DNA of 12,555 bases from Bdellovibrio sp. (GTDB taxonomy: Bacteria; Bdellovibrionota; Bdellovibrionia; Bdellovibrionales; UBA1609), in contig RFKI01000222.1 in the NCBI GenBank assembly GCA_003694355.1, positions 1-12,555 on the forward strand, in the 5' to 3' direction. Positions 1-8,176 of this stretch are shown piece by piece. A program made the position numbers and the translations under genes. Numbering within the stretch: the first letter of the stretch is position 1; every line of letters begins with the position of its first letter. The notes under the pieces were generated by a model. It was not told the DNA's origin, ran no database searches, and worked only from the letters and a program-made list of their open reading frames with translations.

Positions 1-33
1 GACAAACACCATGCCAAAAAAAGAAAAGGAGAC

Positions 34-1068
34 TTAAACAAGGCTTTGAAGGTGTTCATCCAAAATCTCCTGGCCCTTTTCAAAAAATAAACTTAAATGA
101 GCTACCACCCATTTAACAAGAACACTATCTTTTACTGTTTGTCTCAAACGCAACTTAACAGCATCTTTTTCAGTAACAACAATGTAGCTTCTTTCTGTTT
201 GCTCACAATAGCTAATAATGTCTTGTAAATCTTTTTCTTCAAATTCACTATGGTCAGGAAAGGCAAAATGGTGTTCCACTTGAAGCCCATCTTTTCTTAC
301 AAGCTCCTTAAAACTGGAAGGTTGACCGATTCCTGAAACAAGAACCACTTCTTTTTGAGAAAGATCCACTTCTTCCCCGGAGAAAATCTCCTCATATTTT
401 TCGATCTTATACCCTCCCTCAACAAATGGAAGTTCTCTTTGCAAATACTCTTTGAGGAAAAGAAGACGCCCGCGCTTTTGAGGCTTAGAAATAAGATTGA
501 CTTTATTTAAAATCAAAAGATCCGCTCGATTTAAAGCAGTTAAAGGTTCTCTAGCTCGTCCATAAGGTAAAAGTTCATAATCTTTTTGTGGAACTGTAGC
601 ATCAAGAACAACTATGTTTAGATCCCTTTTAAGGCGCCGATGTTGGAAGGCATCATCCGCCAATATAACCTGAATCTGTGGATTCTCTTCTAAAAGTTTT
701 TGAGCAGCAAGAACACGATCTGAACCTACATAAACAGGCACTCCTGGAAAACTTGAAGCCAACATAAAAGGCTCATCCCCATAATAAAAAGCTCCGTTTA
801 ACTTCTGAAGATGAACACGTTGAACGCCCTTAAAATGACCTTTATATCCTCTAGACACCACACCCACAGCAACCCCTTTATTTAAAAGAGTCTGCACACA
901 ATACTTCAAGGTCGGTGTTTTTCCCGTTCCTCCAACTGTTAAATTACCCACACTCACAACAGGAACAGATACACCCTGTTCCTTAACCCACCCTTTATCG
1001 TAAAAAACATTTCTTACAGAAACCACTGCTCCAAAAAGTTTCTTTAGAGGAAGCATTGCAACTTTCAA
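34..1068 (-). CDS. lpxK: Tetraacyldisaccharide 4'-kinase LpxK
   Basis: LpxK phosphorylates the 4'-position of the tetraacyl disaccharide-1-phosphate to give lipid IVA, at the cytoplasmic face of the inner membrane. The 344-residue product has the family's unusual P-loop GNLTVGGTGKTP (41-52), a GDEP motif (97-100) and DDAFQHRRL (138-146). The last is usually DDGFQH, so the Gly is Ala here, while both acidic residues are kept. A hydrophobic N-terminus (about 5-20) fits the family's membrane-associated helix. The start is TTG: AGGAGAG lies at 1074-1080, 5 nt upstream, the right spacing for TTG but too far from the ATG at 1056. The TTG overlaps the lpxB stop (TTGA), so translation is probably coupled. 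It is the last complete gene of the operon in the window. Confidence 0.95.
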   Translation of the reverse strand: MKVAMLPLKKLFGAVVSVRNVFYDKGWVKEQGVSVPVVSVGNLTVGGTGKTPTLKYCVQTLLNKGVAVGVVSRGYKGHFKGVQRVHLQKLNGAFYYGDEPFMLASSFPGVPVYVGSDRVLAAQKLLEENPQIQVILADDAFQHRRLKRDLNIVVLDATVPQKDYELLPYGRAREPLTALNRADLLILNKVNLISKPQKRGRLLFLKEYLQRELPFVEGGYKIEKYEEIFSGEEVDLSQKEVVLVSGIGQPSSFKELVRKDGLQVEHHFAFPDHSEFEEKDLQDIISYCEQTERSYIVVTEKDAVKLRLRQTVKDSVLVKWVVAHLSLFFEKGQEILDEHLQSLV

Positions 1069-2219
1069 AGATACTCTCCTATGATATCCAAGACCCTTTG
1101 TGTGGCTCCTCGATGTCCTAGCCTCTCTTTAACTAGTTTTAACTGCTCTTGAGTTTGCTTTCTCTTTTGAGGGTCATTTAAGTAACTTTGAATAGCTTGT
1201 TCCAGATTCTCCACACTGGCTTGTTCCTGAAAAAATTCCGGAACCACTTCTTTTCCCAAAATCAGATTAATCATCCCAAAAAAAGGGGTGGACCGCACAA
1301 GACGACGAATCAAATAGGCTGTAAGACGATTCATTTTATACATAATAACCATGGGCTTTTCCAAAAGCCCCACAATAAGGGTTGCTGTTCCTGAAGCTGT
1401 TAAAACAATATCTGCAACAGAAACCATTTTCAATGGCTCTTCCTGCATAACAATTAAAGGGAAATCCAAGTTTTTTAAATAAGGATTCAGGTCTTCTTTA
1501 GATAAAGAGGGCGCCAAAAGAAGAGCGATCTTTAAGTTTTGATTTCTCCTTAAAAGACGCTTTGCCACTTCCAATTGAACCGACAAATGATGTTTGATTT
1601 CAGACTTCCGACTTCCTGGCATAAGAGCCAAAAGCACTTCCTCTTTTTGAATCCCAAACCTTTCCCTTAGATTTTCTGGCCTCTTCAAGCGCTCTAACTC
1701 ATCTAATAAAGGATGACCAACAAAACGAACTGGAACACCATGTTTTTTATAAAATGCCTCTTCAAAAGGAAAAACTACCAACATCAAATCCACAAACTTT
1801 TTAATTTGATGAATTCGTGACGATCTCCATGCCCACACTTGAGGAGAAATATAATAAATGACTCGAATACCCTGAGCCTTTAGTTTTTTAGCTAAACGTA
1901 AATTAAAATCTGGATAATCCAAAAGCAAAGCAAACTGAGGCTTTCTCTTCTGAGCTTCACTTAAAAGTTGCTTAAAAACAGAAGAGATTTCCGACCAATG
2001 AGCTAAAACCTCTTGCAATCCCACAACAGCCATCTTCTCTGAACAACCAATCCTTTCAAATCCCAAAGCCTCCATAGCTTGGCTTCCCACTCCAAAGGAG
2101 TGCACTGATGGATATTGTTTTTTCAGCTCTTCCAAAAGCCTTTGAGCATAAAGAGCGCTGGAGGCTTCGGCAGCTACAATCAAAATATTTTTTTTATTTT
2201 CTTCGTTGGATACACTCAA
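1065..2219 (-). CDS. lpxB: Lipid-A-disaccharide synthase LpxB
   Basis: LpxB is a GT-B glycosyltransferase (family GT19) that joins UDP-2,3-diacylglucosamine and lipid X into the lipid A disaccharide. The 384-residue product shows DYPDFN (101-106, including the Asp matching E. coli D98), ISPQVWAWR (124-132), FPFEEAFY (150-157), FVGHPLLDE (166-174), MPGSRKSE (200-207, containing the Arg matching R201) and ASGTAT (275-280). Two signatures differ from the usual family form: the N-terminal GExSGD motif reads AEASSA (17-22), and the Glu after TATL is Ile282. The proposed start is TTG, overlapping the oxidoreductase gene by 26 bp with only a weak Shine-Dalgarno site; another TTG at 2183 (codon 13) is possible. 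The gene overlaps lpxK by 4 bp. Confidence 0.93.
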   Translation of the reverse strand: MSVSNEENKKNILIVAAEASSALYAQRLLEELKKQYPSVHSFGVGSQAMEALGFERIGCSEKMAVVGLQEVLAHWSEISSVFKQLLSEAQKRKPQFALLLDYPDFNLRLAKKLKAQGIRVIYYISPQVWAWRSSRIHQIKKFVDLMLVVFPFEEAFYKKHGVPVRFVGHPLLDELERLKRPENLRERFGIQKEEVLLALMPGSRKSEIKHHLSVQLEVAKRLLRRNQNLKIALLLAPSLSKEDLNPYLKNLDFPLIVMQEEPLKMVSVADIVLTASGTATLIVGLLEKPMVIMYKMNRLTAYLIRRLVRSTPFFGMINLILGKEVVPEFFQEQASVENLEQAIQSYLNDPQKRKQTQEQLKLVKERLGHRGATQRVLDIIGEYL

Positions 2220-3141
2220 TGATCTGTCTCGCTAACTTTAAAGCCACAAGGCCATCTCTTCCAGAAACCACACAAGGAGTGTCTTCAAGAACAGACTTTA
2301 CAAAGGCTCGTGTTTCTTCTAGAAGAGCGTCCGATTTTTCCAAGCTCCAGATATCATGTCGAAAAGGCAAACTCGACAAGTCCTTTACCACAGAATCCGT
2401 CTTGGTTAACAGGCTCACTTCTTGTTTCCCAAAATCAATGGATAAATATTGATCTTTTTGAAAAACACGAATCTTCCTTTGAGCATTTAAGGACACCCTT
2501 GAGGCCGTTAAATTGGCAATGGCTCCTGACTCAAACTCCAAACGAGCATTGGCAATGTCTGTTGTAGATGTCAGTACTGGCGTTCCCACCGCTGAAACAG
2601 TCTTAACTGGAGCAGATACCAAAGACAAAATCACATCCAAATCATGAATCATAAGATCTAGTACCACATCCACATCCACTCCCCTGGGTTTAAAGGGAGC
2701 TAAACGATGACTTTCCATAAACAAAGGCTCTTTTAATTGCTCTCTTGCTGCCACAAGAGCCGCATTAAACCGCTCCACATGCCCCACCTGAAACTTAAGC
2801 TGTTTCTTTTCAGCGAGGGAACAAAGCTCTTCAGCTTCTTTAACTGTTGTTGTCATAGGCTTTTCCACATGGACATGAACGCCGTTTTCTAAAAAAAGCT
2901 TACACAATTCAAAATGAGAAGAGGTGGTGGCCGCAATAGTTACCGCCTTTACTAAAGGCAAGAGATCTTCTGGGTTTTTTATATAGGGAACACCTAATTC
3001 CTCAGCTACTTTTTGTCCAACCTCTTCATTAATATCACAAACACCAACAAGGTTTGCTTCTTCCAATATCTTATACTTTTGGGCATGAAATCTTCCCAGA
3101 TATCCTACGCCCACCACAGCACAAGGAAGGGGTGATGTCAT
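2194..3141 (-). CDS. Gfo/Idh/MocA-family NAD(P)-dependent oxidoreductase, GnnA-like
   Basis: This 315-residue protein has an N-terminal Rossmann fold with GVGYLG (11-16), the family's EKP motif (93-95), GHVERFN (120-126) and DLMIHDLD (162-169), whose His is the usual catalytic position. The C-terminal half is the family's alpha/beta substrate domain. Such enzymes oxidise or reduce sugar hydroxyls. A position between lpxA and lpxB matches gnnA of Acidithiobacillus ferrooxidans, where GnnA makes 3-keto-UDP-GlcNAc and the aminotransferase GnnB converts it to UDP-GlcNAc3N, giving amide-linked acyl chains in lipid A. No gnnB is present here, so the GnnA assignment is inference; another role in envelope sugar metabolism is possible. 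The ATG overlaps the lpxA stop as ATGA, with AGAGGA about 9 nt upstream. Confidence 0.9.
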   Translation of the reverse strand: MTSPLPCAVVGVGYLGRFHAQKYKILEEANLVGVCDINEEVGQKVAEELGVPYIKNPEDLLPLVKAVTIAATTSSHFELCKLFLENGVHVHVEKPMTTTVKEAEELCSLAEKKQLKFQVGHVERFNAALVAAREQLKEPLFMESHRLAPFKPRGVDVDVVLDLMIHDLDVILSLVSAPVKTVSAVGTPVLTSTTDIANARLEFESGAIANLTASRVSLNAQRKIRVFQKDQYLSIDFGKQEVSLLTKTDSVVKDLSSLPFRHDIWSLEKSDALLEETRAFVKSVLEDTPCVVSGRDGLVALKLARQIIECIQRRK

Positions 3142-3920
3142 TTTGCCAGTCCTCTTTCTGATTCCTCAATAAACTTCAATAAATACAAAATATGCTCATC
3201 TTGAACACATTCATTTTGAATGCGCTCCACAGCAGCACTGGTGGTGCTTTCTCCTTTTAACAAAATGCGAAGAGCTTTATAGATGTTTTCAATTTCTTCT
3301 TTTTGAAATCCTTTTCGCTCTAGACCTATTCGATTGGCTGCTTTCATCTTAGCCCAGCGCCCCTGGGCAATGGAAAAAGGCAAAATATCTTTATTGATAA
3401 CACTATCTCCACCAATAAAAGCAAACTTACCTATTTTACAAAATTGAGTCACCGCACATACACCACCAAAATGAACATGATCCTCCACAATCACATGACC
3501 AGCAAACTGTGTGGAATTGGCCACGACCACATGATTATGAAAGTGACAATCATGTGCCACATGAACATAAGCCATCAGCAAACAATGGTCGCCAATGGTT
3601 GTGACACCTCCTCCTGTAACTGTGCCCAGGTTAACGGTTACATACTCTCGAATCACATTATGATTCCCAATCACCAGCTTTGTGGGCTCACCTTTATATT
3701 TCAGATCTTGTGGTGCTCCCCCCAAAACGGCTCCTTGCCAAAAGTGATTCCCCTCGCCAATAATCACCTCGCCTTCTTCTGTTCCAATCGACACATGACT
3801 TTCAAGCTTATTACAAGGGCCTAAAGTCACTTTCCCTTTAATTACACAAAAAGGACCTATTTCTGTTGTTGGATGAACTTTCGCCCTTGAATCTATAATG
3901 GCTGTCGGATGTATTGCCAA
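3138..3920 (-). CDS. lpxA: Acyl-ACP--UDP-N-acetylglucosamine O-acyltransferase LpxA
   Basis: LpxA transfers a 3-hydroxyacyl chain from acyl carrier protein to position 3 of UDP-GlcNAc (or the 3-amine of UDP-GlcNAc3N in some lineages), the first lipid A step, in the cytoplasm as a trimer. The 260 residues show hexapeptide repeats of a left-handed beta-helix (about 1-185) and a helical C-terminus. The catalytic His is in AHDCHFHN (His123), with FAGHV (His142), IAQG (184-187) and the Arg of ERKGF (Arg202). The GG at 170-171 aligns with the acyl-ruler Gly173 of E. coli. The position matching E. coli His160 is Thr158 (TQFC, where HQF is usual). The start is TTG, supported by GGAGG at 3928-3932, 7 nt upstream. 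It lies 15 bp after fabZ. Confidence 0.96.
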   Translation of the reverse strand: MAIHPTAIIDSRAKVHPTTEIGPFCVIKGKVTLGPCNKLESHVSIGTEEGEVIIGEGNHFWQGAVLGGAPQDLKYKGEPTKLVIGNHNVIREYVTVNLGTVTGGGVTTIGDHCLLMAYVHVAHDCHFHNHVVVANSTQFAGHVIVEDHVHFGGVCAVTQFCKIGKFAFIGGDSVINKDILPFSIAQGRWAKMKAANRIGLERKGFQKEEIENIYKALRILLKGESTTSAAVERIQNECVQDEHILYLLKFIEESERGLAK

Positions 3921-3935
3921 AAGACTTCCTCCGTT

Positions 3936-4415
3936 TTATGACTGCTTATCTTTGGGAATTAAAGAAGCTAAAATTTGGGCTTCAGCCACTAATCGACCCT
4001 GCACATAAACCTGGTTGTCCAACAAAACCATTTGTCCTCGGTCTTTAAGAACACGGGCATGAAGTTCCAAAGTGTCCCCCGGAACAACAGGTACACGAAA
4101 ACGAGCCTCTTTAATACTGGCAATAGAAATTTTTAACTCTGGATCTATGGGACGGTAACATAACAAAGCACTGGCTTGAGCCATTGCTTCCACAATCAAA
4201 ACACCTGGCATAATAGGACGTCCCGGAAAATGACCCGTGAAAAAAGGCTCATTGATTGTCACATTTTTTATAGCTTTAATGGTTCGTCCAACACGTTGAC
4301 CACTTTCTGGCAGATCAGAAATTTCTATAACCTTGTCAACAAGTAAAAAAGGATAACGATGTGGAAGAATTTCCAAAATTCTTTCGGCATCCATTACAAC
4401 TTCTTGCACACCCAT
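3936..4415 (-). CDS. fabZ: 3-hydroxyacyl-[acyl-carrier-protein] dehydratase FabZ
   Basis: FabZ dehydrates 3-hydroxyacyl-ACP to trans-2-enoyl-ACP in fatty acid elongation, in the cytoplasm. It draws on the same 3-hydroxyacyl-ACP pool that LpxA, encoded just downstream, uses. The 159-residue hot-dog fold protein has LPHRYPFLLVD (17-27), NEPFFTGHFPGRPIMPG (55-71, catalytic His62) and VLIVEAMAQ (72-80, catalytic Glu76). The ATG at 4415 has only a weak AGG-rich site upstream. The ATG at 4394 (codon 8, giving MDAERILEILPHRYP) matches the usual FabZ N-terminus better and is a real alternative. Gaps of 24 bp to skp and 15 bp to lpxA fit a single transcript. An lpxD gene often lies between skp and fabZ in other Gram-negatives and is absent here. 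Confidence 0.96.
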   Translation of the reverse strand: MGVQEVVMDAERILEILPHRYPFLLVDKVIEISDLPESGQRVGRTIKAIKNVTINEPFFTGHFPGRPIMPGVLIVEAMAQASALLCYRPIDPELKISIASIKEARFRVPVVPGDTLELHARVLKDRGQMVLLDNQVYVQGRLVAEAQILASLIPKDKQS

Positions 4416-4439
4416 AAAATAACCTAACCTTCAATTCCA

Positions 4440-4943
4440 TTAACGCTTATCGTATTCTTTTATAACCCTATCTGTTAAATCCACATCTTTTTGCCCCCAC
4501 AAAACGCCCTGTCCTTTTTCAAGGATCATGGTGTAGCCTTCTTTTTTGGCAATTTCTTGGATGATTTTTCGAGCTTTCTTAACAATGGGTAAAGTCAGCT
4601 CCCGTTCTTTCTTTTGAATCTCCATTTGGCTTTTGCCCACTAGCTCCTGGTACTTCAGCATTTCTTGCTGCAGTTCTTGTTGTTTTTTCAGCTTCACATC
4701 ATCAGATAAAGCCAATCGTTTTTTCTCAAAATCTTTTCCCATTCTCTGAATATCTTTTTGTTTTTTTTCGAGCTCTTTTTTGCGTTTTTTAAACTCTGCT
4801 TCCAGCTTCTTTCTAGCTGCCTTCCCGGCTTTTGTGGATTGAATCACTTTCTGCATATCCACATAACCAATTTTAACATTTGCTAAAGCTAAGCTTGAAA
4901 TCAACAGTCCACAAAGCACAATTAAAAAGTTTTGCTTTCTCAT
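4440..4943 (-). CDS. skp: Periplasmic OmpH/Skp-family chaperone
   Basis: Skp trimers hold unfolded outer-membrane proteins in the periplasm and pass them to the BAM complex, so the position next to bamA is expected. The 167-residue precursor has a clear Sec signal peptide (about 1-21, cut after SLALA), then the family's opening strand KIGYVDMQKVI (24-34). Two long Lys/Glu/Gln-rich helices (about 40-130) form the coiled-coil tentacles, and the protein ends with the typical C-terminal strands (YTMILEKGQGVLW, DLTDRVIKEYDK). The Cys at residue 11 lies inside the signal peptide without a lipobox, so it is not a lipoprotein. The ATG is supported by GGAGG at 4951-4955, 7 nt upstream. The 82-bp gap from bamA is the longest in the operon. 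Confidence 0.93.
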   Translation of the reverse strand: MRKQNFLIVLCGLLISSLALANVKIGYVDMQKVIQSTKAGKAARKKLEAEFKKRKKELEKKQKDIQRMGKDFEKKRLALSDDVKLKKQQELQQEMLKYQELVGKSQMEIQKKERELTLPIVKKARKIIQEIAKKEGYTMILEKGQGVLWGQKDVDLTDRVIKEYDKR

Positions 4944-4978
4944 TTTTAATCCTCCATATTCATATATTGTCCTAAAAC

Positions 4979-5007
4979 ATCATATCGGGCCTTTTGTACA
5001 AGAGCAA
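4979..5007 (-). promoter_or_regulatory. Possible internal promoter upstream of skp
   Basis: On the minus strand a TATGAT box (4979-4984, five of six consensus bases) is preceded 17 bp upstream by TTGCTC (5002-5007, three of six). It lies in the bamA-skp gap and would give a leader of roughly 28 nt carrying the skp ribosome binding site. This would let skp and the lipid A genes be expressed apart from bamA. The -35 match is weak, so the call is tentative. Confidence 0.3.
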
Positions 5008-5025
5008 GAAATAGCACTCATCCAG

Positions 5026-7419
5026 CTAAAAAGGAGAGCCAATTGCAAACTCAAAATTAAAATCCTTTTCCCCATATTCCTCTTTTTTATCTAAAGGAAA
5101 GCCCCATTCAAAACGTAAAGGTCCTATGGGGGAACGCCAACGAAAACCAAAACCCACATCATGCCTTAAAAAAGAAAGAGCCAAACTATCTTCTGCTGAA
5201 CCCACATCATAAAACACCACTCCACTGATTCGAGCCTCTCGAATTAAAGGGAACATAAACTCTAGGTTATAAAAAAATTGTTGAGTACCCCCATAAGGCA
5301 CCATCGCCAAGAGGTCTGCTTCTTCCCCTGTGGCCCCATTTTGAATGGCCTTCTGCTTTGCCAAATTGGAAAACTTTCGTTTCCCTATGGTGTACCAGTC
5401 AAATCCCCTTAAGGAGTTTGCCCCCCCCAAGAGAAAAAGCTGGTTAAATGGCAACTCTTCTCCCGACTTATTAGGAGAAATCACACCATAATTAATATTA
5501 TTTCTCCAAACAAGGTCCCAAAAAATTTTTCGATAATACCGAAAGGAAGCAAGCGCTTTGGTATAGGAAATGTCGCCACCCAAACCAGCATATTCCAAAC
5601 TCAAACTTGAATAAATGCCATCGGTTGGAATAAGCCGGTCGTTTCTACGATCATAGATTAAGCTGGCCGTTAAAGCACTTGTTACCCCATCTACGGTTTC
5701 TTCAGGAAACACATCAGGATCCCCTGTATCAGGATCTAAAGTGATATCTGCTTCATCCAGACTATAGCTTAAATACCCTCTTAGATAAGGGGCTAAAGGA
5801 TAACCCAGTTGAACAGAAGCTCCCTTTTTAAACTCTTTGTACTCTGGCAAAATACGATCTCTTTGAAAAAGACTAAAGCCCACAGACCACAAAGTGTCCC
5901 GAAAATAAGGATCCGTAAAACTTAAACTATAGTTCTTGTTTTTGTTGGATATATCAAGAGATGCCGACAGTCTTTGTCCTCGCCCTAGAAAATTAGGCTG
6001 GCTCACTTGACCACTGATGGTAAAACCCTGATAGCTTCCATACCCCGCAGCCAATTGAATGGTGCCTGTTGGGCGTTCCTTCACCACAATATCAATATCC
6101 ATAATATCCGGGCGATCCACAGTGGTTTTTGTATTAAAACTCACCTGATCAAAAAAGCCCAGCCGTCTAACATTGGCCTCCGACTCTCTCTTCCTTGTTT
6201 CATTATACAGTTCTCCCTCATAAATACGCAGTTCCCGACGAATCACCTTATCTCGTGTTTGCGTATTGCCAACGATATTAATCTTTCCAATATAGACCTT
6301 CTCTCCTTTGTCGATGTCATAGATAATATCAACTGTCTTCTCTTTGGCGTTCACCTGATTGCGAGGAATCACATTGGTAAAGGCATACCCCAAATCCCCA
6401 TATTTGGCTTGTAAAGCCCGCAAGTCCTTTTGCAGTTTTTCATAAGAAAAACGCTCTCCCTCTCTAATTTGAATCACTTCCCTTAGTTCTTCCTCTGGAA
6501 AAAGAAGGTCCCCTGTAAAATGAATCTGCCCAATATTAAAACGACTTCCCTCTTCAATACGAATGGTAATAAAAATGCCCTTTTTGTCTGGGGTCACATA
6601 CACCTGCGGACGATCAATCTTGGCCTGAACAAAACCCTCATTAAAATAAATATACTGCAAACGCTGCACATCTCGATCAAAAGTGTCTTGTTTATAAGAA
6701 CCGGAATCTGAAATAAAACTGAAAAAACCACCTTCCTTGGTCTCCATATAGGTTTTTAAAAAGGTGTCCCCCAGAAGACGGTTCCCAATAAACCGTATTT
6801 TTTTAACAACCACCTTATCATTTTCCTGAATGCGGAAAACCAGTTTAACGCCATCTTTTACAGGTTTGATCTCAGGTTTTATCTGAGCCAGAAAAAAGCC
6901 CTTTTCTTCATAGAGCTTTCTCATTTTGTCCACAGCTTTTTGGACTCGAGCAATATTCAAAATCTCATAGGCTTTTATTTCAGAGGCTTCCGCCAATTCA
7001 TCATCATCCAGTTCATCATTACCCTTATACTCTACGGATACAATGGAAGGCTTTTCCACAACAGTGTAAGTAAGCTGTACCCCCTTTGCAGTTGCTTTCT
7101 TATCCACCTGGATGTCATAAAAGTATCCCATATCAAAAAGAGAGCGAACATCTTTTTTAACCTTATCCAAGCTAAAAGGCTCTCCTACCTTGGTACTTAA
7201 ACGTTTTTCAAGTGCTGCTTTTTCAATTTTTTTATTTCCCCGAATCAAAATCTGGGTCACCTTTAAAGCACTGGGAGATCGAGAAAGAGAGGACTTAGGG
7301 GAAGAAAAATCTTCGGCTCCGGCAGACTGAAAAGGAAAGAAAACAAAAACCACAAGAGAGGCCATCCACCCCCCCAGAAAATAAATTTTCTTTAATGGTT
7401 TTAAATACTTATAACACAT
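5026..7419 (-). CDS. bamA: Outer membrane protein assembly factor BamA
   Basis: BamA is the core of the BAM complex that folds and inserts beta-barrel proteins into the outer membrane. The 797-residue precursor has a signal peptide (about 1-35, cut near AGA/ED), five POTRA domains (about 53-124, 125-203, 204-295, 296-375 and 376-449) and a 16-strand barrel (about 452-797) ending in Phe. The loop 6 motif is LRGF (670-673); it is followed by an insertion of about 30 residues (680-710) rich in Lys/Ala/Glu. The ATG at 7419 lacks a good Shine-Dalgarno site. The ATG at 7365 (codon 19) follows a G-run but would remove the charged start of the signal peptide, so I keep 7419. It sits 67 bp after lolD and 82 bp before skp. 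A run of eight G lies within the codons before LRGF. Confidence 0.97.
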   Translation of the reverse strand: MCYKYLKPLKKIYFLGGWMASLVVFVFFPFQSAGAEDFSSPKSSLSRSPSALKVTQILIRGNKKIEKAALEKRLSTKVGEPFSLDKVKKDVRSLFDMGYFYDIQVDKKATAKGVQLTYTVVEKPSIVSVEYKGNDELDDDELAEASEIKAYEILNIARVQKAVDKMRKLYEEKGFFLAQIKPEIKPVKDGVKLVFRIQENDKVVVKKIRFIGNRLLGDTFLKTYMETKEGGFFSFISDSGSYKQDTFDRDVQRLQYIYFNEGFVQAKIDRPQVYVTPDKKGIFITIRIEEGSRFNIGQIHFTGDLLFPEEELREVIQIREGERFSYEKLQKDLRALQAKYGDLGYAFTNVIPRNQVNAKEKTVDIIYDIDKGEKVYIGKINIVGNTQTRDKVIRRELRIYEGELYNETRKRESEANVRRLGFFDQVSFNTKTTVDRPDIMDIDIVVKERPTGTIQLAAGYGSYQGFTISGQVSQPNFLGRGQRLSASLDISNKNKNYSLSFTDPYFRDTLWSVGFSLFQRDRILPEYKEFKKGASVQLGYPLAPYLRGYLSYSLDEADITLDPDTGDPDVFPEETVDGVTSALTASLIYDRRNDRLIPTDGIYSSLSLEYAGLGGDISYTKALASFRYYRKIFWDLVWRNNINYGVISPNKSGEELPFNQLFLLGGANSLRGFDWYTIGKRKFSNLAKQKAIQNGATGEEADLLAMVPYGGTQQFFYNLEFMFPLIREARISGVVFYDVGSAEDSLALSFLRHDVGFGFRWRSPIGPLRFEWGFPLDKKEEYGEKDFNFEFAIGSPF
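5421..5428. repeat. Homopolymer of eight C (G8 in bamA sense)
   Basis: Eight C on the plus strand read as G8 inside bamA, encoding the Leu-Gly-Gly-Ala stretch just before the conserved LRGF motif. A seven-base run of the same kind (7369-7375) lies in the bamA signal-peptide codons. Runs of this length can slip, but bamA is normally essential, so on/off switching is unlikely. Confidence 0.8.
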
Positions 7420-7486
7420 AAAGGATAAAGACTAACGAAGAATATTCCAGAAGTCAAAGCAAGTCAGATTGACGCATAGAAGCTTT

Positions 7487-8176
7487 TTATAGCTTATTCA
7501 CCCAGCGCCCATCCTGCATGACTTTCCTTCGAGGAAAGCGCCTTGCAAACCCTTCATCATGGGTGACCACAAGCAACGTTAAATCCATTTCCTTTTGAAG
7601 CTGAAAAAAAAGATCCTGAATTTTTTGTGTATTTTCAGAATCCAGGTTCCCCGTGGGCTCATCGGCCAACAAGAGCTCAGGCTCCATAATCAGAGCTCGA
7701 GCCACAGCCACTCTTTGCTGCTCCCCCCCACTTAACTCCGAAGGGTAATGGGTTTTACGATGATTAAGCCCGAGATAACTAAGTAACCTTTCAGCCCGCA
7801 CACGGGCTTTCGCCGCACTCACTCCTCCAATGCGAGCTGGTATCATCACATTTTCAAGAGCCGTAAACTCACTTAAAAGATAATGAGACTGAAACACAAA
7901 ACCCACTTTCCTGTTACGAAATAAAGCTAATTCATCAGAGGCTTTATGACTTAAGTTTTCCCCATAAAACTCCACATGCCCCACGGTGGGAGCATCCAGC
8001 CCTCCTAGAATATGCAAGAAAGTACTTTTCCCAGCTCCCGAAGGACCTAAAATACAAAGGGCATCCCCTTTATAAAGAGTTAAATCCAGTCCTCTTAATA
8101 TTTCCAGGCGCCTTTTTCCATGGACAAACTCTTTGGTGATCCCACAAGCTTTTAAAATCACTTTTCTCTCATTCAT
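7487..8176 (-). CDS. lolD: Lipoprotein-releasing system ATP-binding protein LolD
   Basis: LolD is the cytoplasmic ATPase of the Lol ABC exporter, which extracts lipoproteins from the inner membrane and hands them to LolA. The 229-residue protein has Walker A GPSGAGKS (44-51), a Q-loop at Gln96 in the stretch [17 protein letters not shown] (95-111, a LolD hallmark), signature LSGGEQQ (148-154), Walker B LLLADEP (168-174) and the H-loop His206. I chose the ATG at 8176: GAGGG at 8185-8189 lies 8 nt upstream. The start overlaps the permease stop (ATGAATGA), implying translational coupling. An in-frame TTG at 8191 would add five residues but lacks a site at the right distance. Confidence 0.95.
   Translation of the reverse strand: MNERKVILKACGITKEFVHGKRRLEILRGLDLTLYKGDALCILGPSGAGKSTFLHILGGLDAPTVGHVEFYGENLSHKASDELALFRNRKVGFVFQSHYLLSEFTALENVMIPARIGGVSAAKARVRAERLLSYLGLNHRKTHYPSELSGGEQQRVAVARALIMEPELLLADEPTGNLDSENTQKIQDLFFQLQKEMDLTLLVVTHDEGFARRFPRRKVMQDGRWVNKL

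Noticed and set aside
1..33. Start of a downstream gene on the minus strand (ATG at 10-12, MVFV)
   Set aside because: Only four codons are visible and the upstream sequence is pyrimidine-rich with no Shine-Dalgarno site.
3444..3824. Plus-strand open frame opposite lpxA, and similar frames opposite lpxB, bamA, lolC and the oxidoreductase
   Set aside because: Each lies antisense to a gene with clear family motifs, has low-complexity composition, and shows no domain pattern or upstream ribosome binding site.
7429..7457. TTGACT with TAGTCT 17 bp later on the minus strand, upstream of bamA
   Set aside because: Transcription would begin about 3 nt before the bamA ATG, leaving no room for a ribosome binding site, and the -10 match is poor.
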